64,000 nucleotides of DNA from an uncultured bacterium (GTDB lineage: Bacteria > Bacillota > Clostridia > Lachnospirales > Lachnospiraceae): the NCBI GenBank assembly GCA_947177425.1, contig CAMWUN010000005.1, positions 52,721 through 116,720 of the forward strand, written 5' to 3'. Position 1 is the first letter of the stretch. Each line of letters opens with the position of its first letter. The notes beneath the pieces were generated by a model, which saw only the letters and a list, made by a program, of their open reading frames with translations, did not search any database and was not told the DNA's origin. This document shows positions 60,122 to 64,000 of this stretch, in pieces. Both the position numbers and the translations under genes were made by a program.

Positions 60122-61964
60122 GCTCTATCCTTTCCTTTAAATCCTCCAGATACATCCATCTGTCCATTTTTTCTTCCAGTTCCTGTTCTGCAGATTCCTT
60201 TTCCCTGGTCAGTTCATTCAGCTTCACAAAATCGGTGGCCGCGCCAAGAATCTGCTTTTCCAGATTTTCTATTTTTTCCTCAAGCGCTGTGATTTCCCCT
60301 TCGATTACTTCATACTCCTTCTGCTCTTTATAGGAAAATTTCAGCTTCGCACCAGGCTGCTTCCAACTGTTTTTCTTTTCTGTTCCCGCCCCGGAACCGC
60401 CTTTCTTCCTGCCATCTTTCTTCCCACTGTCATTTAAGAATCCTGCCTCTTCCTGCTTTTTAAAAAATATCCTTATCTGATAGTCTGTATAACCGCCTTC
60501 ATACTGTTGTAACCTGCCGCCCTCCTCAAAGGCAAATATTCTCTTCACTACCCGGTCAAGAAAATATCTGTCGTGGGAAACTGCAATGACAATCCCCGGA
60601 AAGCTGTCCAGATAATCCTCTAAAATAGTAAGGGTGGCAATGTCCAAATCATTGGTAGGTTCATCCAGAATCAGCACATTGGGCGCTCCCATCAGTACCT
60701 TTAAGAGATTCAGTCTGCGCTTTTCCCCGCCGGAAAGCTTGCCCAAAAGTCCGTACTGGTCTTTTCCTTCAAAAAGAAATCTCTCAAGCATCTGGGAAGC
60801 CGTAATGCTGCCTTCTTCCGTCTTCACATACTCCGCCACATCCCTGATATAATCAATCACCCGCTTATCATCGGGCATCTGTGCACTACCTATCTCCTGG
60901 GCATAATATCCGATTCTGACTGTCTGCCCAATGTTGATTCTTCCTGCATCCGGCGCTGTCTCTCCGGTCAGTATCTTCATAAGCGTTGTCTTGCCGCATC
61001 CGTTTGGACCGATAAACCCTATCCTGTCATCCTTAAGGAAGATATAGGAAAAGTCATCTATCAGAACCTTATCCCCATATCTCTTGCCTATATGTTCGAT
61101 TTCCACTGTGGTTTTCCCAAGTCTGGAAGCAACAGAACTGATTTCCACCTTTGCACCGGCATCCGGCCCGGACATGTTTTTCAGTTCCTCATAACGGGCA
61201 AGACGGGCCTTCTGCTTGGTAGAACGTGCCCTTGCGCCTCTTTTTACCCATTCCAGTTCTTTTCTTAAGACCGACTGTCTCTTCCGCTCGCTGGCAAGGG
61301 CGGCTTCCTCCCGCTGCGCCTTTAACTCCAGATATCCCGAATAACCTGTCTGATAAGAATAAATCTTTCCTTTATCTATCTCCACAATCCTGTCGGATAT
61401 GCTGTCAAGAAAATAGCGGTCATGTGTCACCATAACCACGGCCTTTGTACTATTCTTCAACTGCTCCTCCAGCCAGTCCGCCATTTCATTGTCAAGATGA
61501 TTGGTAGGCTCGTCCAGAATCAAAATATCCGACTCTGAAAGCAAAGCCGCCACCAGGGCCAGACGCTTCCTCTGTCCTCCCGACAAAGTATTGCACACAG
61601 CCCCAAAGTCCGTTACCCCTAATTTCGTCAGCATCGTTCTTGCCTGTACTTCCAGTTCCTGCATCTGCGCCGCCCCGGCGCTGTTTCCTGTGCACCTTTT
61701 TAAAATTGCCTCTATGACCGTATCATCTTTCCCAAAGACCGGATGCTGGGGAAGGAAACTGCACAGTACATGATTAGCCATAGTGATGATACCCTCATCA
61801 GTTTCCTCAAGGCCCGCCATCATTTTAAGAAACGTGGACTTGCCTGTGCCGTTTATACCTATAATCCCAACCTTCTCACCCTGTGCCAGATAAAAAGAAG
61901 CACTGTCAAACAACAGCCTTTCACCGTAAGATTTTGTTATATTTTCCATTGATAAAATATTCAT
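60108..61964 (-). CDS. ABC-F family ATPase (ribosome-associated type)
   Basis: The protein is 618 residues from the ATG at 61964, chosen for GGGGAG four bases upstream. It has two ABC domains without membrane helices: Walker A GINGTGKSTFL and GPNGCGKTTLM, signatures LSGGQRKRLALV and LSGGEKRRLNLL, Walker B LILDEPTNHLD and LILDEPTNDLD, joined by a helical linker (RKRQSVLRKELEWVKRG), and a C-terminal coiled coil. It resembles Uup/EttA-like translation factors. Resistance (vga/msr-type) function cannot be told from this alone. Confidence 0.92.
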   Translation of the reverse strand: MNILSMENITKSYGERLLFDSASFYLAQGEKVGIIGINGTGKSTFLKMMAGLEETDEGIITMANHVLCSFLPQHPVFGKDDTVIEAILKRCTGNSAGAAQMQELEVQARTMLTKLGVTDFGAVCNTLSGGQRKRLALVAALLSESDILILDEPTNHLDNEMADWLEEQLKNSTKAVVMVTHDRYFLDSISDRIVEIDKGKIYSYQTGYSGYLELKAQREEAALASERKRQSVLRKELEWVKRGARARSTKQKARLARYEELKNMSGPDAGAKVEISSVASRLGKTTVEIEHIGKRYGDKVLIDDFSYIFLKDDRIGFIGPNGCGKTTLMKILTGETAPDAGRINIGQTVRIGYYAQEIGSAQMPDDKRVIDYIRDVAEYVKTEEGSITASQMLERFLFEGKDQYGLLGKLSGGEKRRLNLLKVLMGAPNVLILDEPTNDLDIATLTILEDYLDSFPGIVIAVSHDRYFLDRVVKRIFAFEEGGRLQQYEGGYTDYQIRIFFKKQEEAGFLNDSGKKDGRKKGGSGAGTEKKNSWKQPGAKLKFSYKEQKEYEVIEGEITALEEKIENLEKQILGAATDFVKLNELTREKESAEQELEEKMDRWMYLEDLKERIEHDNR

Positions 61965-62061
61965 ACGTCTCCCCATTTCCCAGCAGATTCCTATAACACT
62001 GCTTTATTATCTTAACATATACAGGCGGGGTATGACAAACTTCAAATTTTACTGAAAAATC

Positions 62062-62089
62062 TTGACTATATCCGCTCTTCCTTTATAAT
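62062..62089 (+). promoter_or_regulatory. Promoter of the GntR-type gene
   Basis: TTGACT at 62062-62067 and TATAAT at 62084-62089 are spaced by 16 bases. Confidence 0.75.
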
Positions 62090-62108
62090 GTACTTATGCA
62101 CTAAGTAC
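62090..62108. promoter_or_regulatory. Probable GntR/YtrA operator
   Basis: GTACTTATGCACTAAGTAC is a dyad with 7-bp arms GTACTTA and TAAGTAC around five bases. It directly abuts the -10 box, so a bound repressor would block initiation: an autoregulatory site. Confidence 0.7.
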
Positions 62109-62132
62109 ATTCAGCTTCGGAGGGAACATCCC

Positions 62133-62510
62133 ATGGAAATCATTATCAGCAGCAATGCCAGTAAACCCATATATGAGCAAATCACATCCCAGATAAAGGC
62201 AATGATAATGAGCGGAGAACTTAAGGCCGGAGACGCCATCCCCTCTATGCGTTCCCTTGCAAAGTCAATCCATGTTAGTGTCATTACCGTGCAGAAAGCC
62301 TATGAAGATTTACAGAGGGATGGTTTCATTGAAACTACCGTAGGCCGGGGAAGTTTTGTATCAGCGCAGAACAGAGAATTTTACCAGGAAGAGCAGCAGA
62401 GAATTGCAGAGGAGCATTTGCAGTCCGCCGCAGACATCGGGCGTATGAACAACATTTCCCTCCAAAAACTGACGGAGCTGCTGGCCTTATTTTATCATGA
62501 ATGTGAATAG
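62133..62510 (+). CDS. GntR-family regulator, YtrA type
   Basis: The 125-residue protein starts at the ATG at 62133 (GGAGGG upstream). It has a winged-helix GntR domain (KPIYEQITSQIKAMIMSGEL, then PSMRSLAKSIHVSVITVQKA and GRGSFVS) and only a short helical tail, which is the YtrA subfamily pattern. Such regulators usually control ABC transporter operons in cis, but no transporter follows in this direction; tRNA genes do. Confidence 0.92.
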   Translation: MEIIISSNASKPIYEQITSQIKAMIMSGELKAGDAIPSMRSLAKSIHVSVITVQKAYEDLQRDGFIETTVGRGSFVSAQNREFYQEEQQRIAEEHLQSAADIGRMNNISLQKLTELLALFYHECE

Positions 62511-62606
62511 CAACGCCGATTGCGTCCGGATATCCAGGGCGCTTCTTAACATCACGACATTGGTAAGGAACTGTTACAAAAATTTTGTAGAAATTTCATA
62601 AAAGGG

Positions 62607-62636
62607 TTGACAAGTATGCCAGGAAAATAGTATACT
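62607..62636 (+). promoter_or_regulatory. Promoter of the tRNA pair
   Basis: TTGACA at 62607-62612 and TATACT at 62631-62636 have an 18-base spacer, 33 bases upstream of tRNA-Val. Confidence 0.75.
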
Positions 62637-62668
62637 GTCAAAGTGAGTTGCGAATGGAACTCAAATAT

Positions 62669-62741
62669 GGGATCTTAGCTCAGCTGGGAGAGCATCTGCC
62701 TTACAAGCAGAGGGTCATAGGTTCGAGCCCTATAGGTCCCA
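62669..62741 (+). tRNA. tRNA-Val (anticodon UAC)
   Basis: GGGATCT pairs with AGGTCCC as the acceptor stem (one G-T), the D arm is TAGCTCAGCTGGGAGAGCA, the anticodon loop CTTACAA gives UAC, and the T arm contains GGTTCGAGCCC. The CCA end is not encoded. Confidence 0.96.
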
Positions 62742-62769
62742 TTTCCTGGGAAACCAGGACAATTTATAT

Positions 62770-62843
62770 GGCGAGATAGCTCAGTTGGCTAGAGCATACG
62801 GTTCATACCCGTAGTGTCGAGGGTTCAAATCCCCCTCTCGCTA
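62770..62843 (+). tRNA. tRNA-Met (anticodon CAU)
   Basis: GGCGAGA pairs with TCTCGCT, the D arm is TAGCTCAGTTGGCTAGAGCA, the anticodon loop is TTCATAC, and the T arm has GGTTCAAATCC. The paired first base makes it elongator-type rather than initiator. Ile-lysidine type (also CAU) cannot be fully excluded. Confidence 0.93.
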
Positions 62844-62850
62844 TTTGCGG

Positions 62851-62895
62851 AAGTTCTAAAAGCCTTGATTTTACAAGGTTTTTGGGACTTTTTTT
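62851..62895 (+). terminator. Terminator of the tRNA operon
   Basis: AAGTTCTAAAAGCCTTG pairs with CAAGGTTTTTGGGACTT (17 bp, three G-T wobbles) over a 6-base loop and is followed by a T run. Confidence 0.85.
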
Positions 62896-62898
62896 GGA

Positions 62899-62919
62899 GG
62901 TAATCAAAAGGTAATCAAA
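62899..62919. repeat. Two GGTAATCAAA direct repeats with 11-bp period
   Basis: The repeats begin at 62899 and 62910. Short direct repeats with this spacing next to a tRNA could be recombinase or excisionase arm sites. Confidence 0.5.
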
Positions 62920-63002
62920 CATCAGTACGATATTGCCCTTTCGATCCCTTTTTAGCCGCCGTTTTAGTGGTACTATGTCATTTCTTTAAGGGATAAAAAG
63001 AA

Positions 63003-63033
63003 ACGGCGGCTTCGATTTCTCTAAAGCCGCCGT
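63003..63033 (-). terminator. Terminator of the ABC transporter operon
   Basis: On the minus strand ACGGCGGCTT and AAGCCGCCGT form a perfect 10-bp stem with an 11-base loop, followed by TTCTTTTT. Confidence 0.8.
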
Positions 63034-63129
63034 GTAAGAATGGGCGCGTAAAAATTCTTCTGCTATACGACGGCTTTTTTCTTTTGCCGTCGCACGGCAG
63101 ATTGCTTTTTTATTCAGTTAATGGAATGG

Positions 63130-63816
63130 TTATGCAATTATTCCGTCACTCACTGTAATAATCCGGCTGCTGCTTTTTGCAGCTTCCGGCGAATGAGTAA
63201 CCATGATAATTGTCTGTCTGCTTTCCCGGTTGATCTCCTGCAACAAATTCATAATGTCTGCCCCGGTACGGCTGTCAAGGTTTCCCGTTGGCTCGTCAGC
63301 AAACAAAATCTGGGGCTTGCCTACAATCGCGCGGGCGATTGCAACACGCTGTTGCTGCCCGCCGGACAACTCGCGGGGCGTGTGTTTTCTCCTGTCAGAT
63401 AAGCCCACAACCTCTAAAATTTCAGCAAGCTCATTTTTATAGTCACGCATTTTCTTTCCGTCCAACAAAAGCGGGAGCATGATATTTTCCTCTACGTTCA
63501 AGTTTGGGATAAGATTATAGAACTGGAATACAAAGCCTGTATTCTGCCGCCTTATCCGGCTCATTTTTTCATCACCCAGCTTCGATATATCTATGCCATT
63601 GAGAAAGACAGCTCCGCTTGTAGGCGTATCAAGACCGCCAAGAATATAAAGCAAGGTACTTTTACCGGAACCGGATTGCCCCATGATAGAAACAAATTCT
63701 CCTTGCGAAACTTTCAAAGATATGCTTTTCAATACCCTTGTTCTGGTATCGCCAAGCTGAAAGTCTTTTACAATGCTTTTCCCCTCAATAACGATTTTTT
63801 CTGTTAATTTTCTCAT
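63130..63816 (-). CDS. MacB/LolD-type ABC transporter ATP-binding protein
   Basis: The protein is 228 residues from the ATG at 63816 (GGAGG eight bases upstream; an in-frame TTG six bases earlier is less likely). It has Walker A GQSGSGKSTLL, Q-loop FVFQFYNLIPNL, signature LSGGQQQRVAIARAI and Walker B ILFADEPTGNLD, the classic FtsE/MacB/BceA-like subfamily. It belongs with the FtsX-type permease just upstream (63852 on). Such pairs handle peptide antibiotics or lipoproteins, and are frequent cargo of conjugative elements. Confidence 0.92.
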   Translation of the reverse strand: MRKLTEKIVIEGKSIVKDFQLGDTRTRVLKSISLKVSQGEFVSIMGQSGSGKSTLLYILGGLDTPTSGAVFLNGIDISKLGDEKMSRIRRQNTGFVFQFYNLIPNLNVEENIMLPLLLDGKKMRDYKNELAEILEVVGLSDRRKHTPRELSGGQQQRVAIARAIVGKPQILFADEPTGNLDSRTGADIMNLLQEINRESRQTIIMVTHSPEAAKSSSRIITVSDGIIA

Positions 63817-63830
63817 TGACAATGCCTCCG

Positions 63831-63852
63831 AAATGTACGCCTACGTACATTT
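63831..63852. repeat. Palindrome between permease and ATPase genes
   Basis: AAATGTACG and CGTACATTT form a 9-bp inverted repeat around CCTA, between the permease stop and the ATPase start. It could be a processing hairpin or a regulator site. Confidence 0.55.
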
Positions 63853-64000
63853 TATTCAAATTTAATTTCTTCTATCAGTTTCATATTACGACTTTTAATG
63901 AATGGTACGATGGAACCTAACAGCGTGATGAAAATCCCTAATCCACCTGCGGCAAGAAACGTCCATAAATCCAGTTCCGGCAGCATGGAGATTTTGGGAG
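63852..64000 (-). CDS. FtsX-type ABC transporter permease, C-terminal end only
   Basis: The minus-strand frame entering at the window edge gives about 49 residues ending in a membrane helix (LAAGGLGIFITLLGSIVPF) and KSRNMKLIEEIKFE, the usual FtsX/MacB permease C-terminus, with TAA at 63854-63852. The rest lies outside the window. It is the partner of the ATPase downstream. Confidence 0.8.
   Translation of the reverse strand, partial: PKISMLPELDLWTFLAAGGLGIFITLLGSIVPFIKSRNMKLIEEIKFE

Larger units (their letters stand above)
62844..63129. other. Non-coding junction between tRNAs and the ABC transporter
   Basis: It holds the tRNA terminator, two GGTAATCAAA direct repeats, a third GCCGCCG arm (62954-62960) that could pair with 63003-63010, the ABC-operon terminator and a CGACGGC/GCCGTCG hairpin at 63069-63092. 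No ORF is supported. It may be the end of an integrated element. Confidence 0.5.

Noticed and set aside
1..64000. CRISPR array or rRNA genes
   Set aside because: I saw no regularly spaced direct repeats with unique spacers and no rRNA-like segments.

Overview
The window reads as chromosomal DNA of a spore-forming Firmicute, most likely a gut-type Lachnospiraceae (Clostridia). This is inferred from the cysE-cysS-mrnC-rlmB-...-sigH order behind a cysteine-type T-box leader, a YtaF-like sporulation membrane protein, strong AGGAGG-type ribosome binding sites, moderate GC, BlaI/BlaR1-type regulation, and several glycoside hydrolases with long AraC-type regulators. No rRNA, CRISPR array, intact IS transposase or phage module is visible.

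Layout. 1-7.6 kb is a plant-glycan locus: GH3 (cut by the window edge), an AraC regulator preceded by a small ORF resembling the regulator's own N-terminus, GH43, a GPH-type sugar symporter and a GH78-like rhamnosidase. 7.7-13.6 kb is a nickel-pincer-cofactor operon (larMN-larQ-larO-larB-larC-larE, minus strand), but the enzyme that uses the cofactor (larA) is not here. 13.7-18.3 kb holds ilvE, an Rpn-family nuclease and a SIR2-TPR protein in a repeat-marked gap. 18.5-20.9 kb is a BlaI/M56 sensor pair whose sensor ends in 28-residue repeats instead of a penicillin-binding domain. 21-24.7 kb is a GH2 enzyme with a second AraC regulator. 24.6-31.3 kb carries folA, thyA, a beta-CASP metallo-beta-lactamase protein, ytaF and a Ca-type P-ATPase whose ribosome binding site lies inside a hairpin.

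31.4-37.7 kb encodes cell-surface proteins (a Cys-rich repeat protein, a 46-residue membrane peptide, an LRR/GLUG-like protein) and a chemoreceptor. 38-42.4 kb is an iron/haem/B12-type ABC importer split over two convergent units, with a siroheme synthase between the parts and a 160-bp near-perfect palindrome. 42.4-50 kb has thiamine pyrophosphokinase, an AAA-PD-(D/E)XK protein, and an RND pump with a roughly 400-residue coiled-coil insertion plus its TetR regulator, with promoter and operator visible. 50-56.9 kb is the conserved sigH-rlmB-mrnC-cysS-cysE-ispF block with an SGNH hydrolase inserted between rlmB and sigH. 57-62.5 kb has a MATE transporter, LacI regulator, HExxH membrane protein, ABC-F ATPase and a GntR/YtrA regulator. 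From 62.6 kb come tRNA-Val and tRNA-Met, then direct repeats, GC-rich hairpins and a MacB-type ABC transporter running off the edge, which looks like the start of an integrated element.

The observations I consider most worth pursuing are the SIR2-TPR locus, the 160-bp palindrome, the 28-residue-repeat M56 sensor, the ribosome-binding-site-sequestering hairpin, the four 11-bp-spaced iterons before the LRR gene, and the small ORF upstream of the first AraC gene. All functions are inferred from reading motifs; no database search was run.
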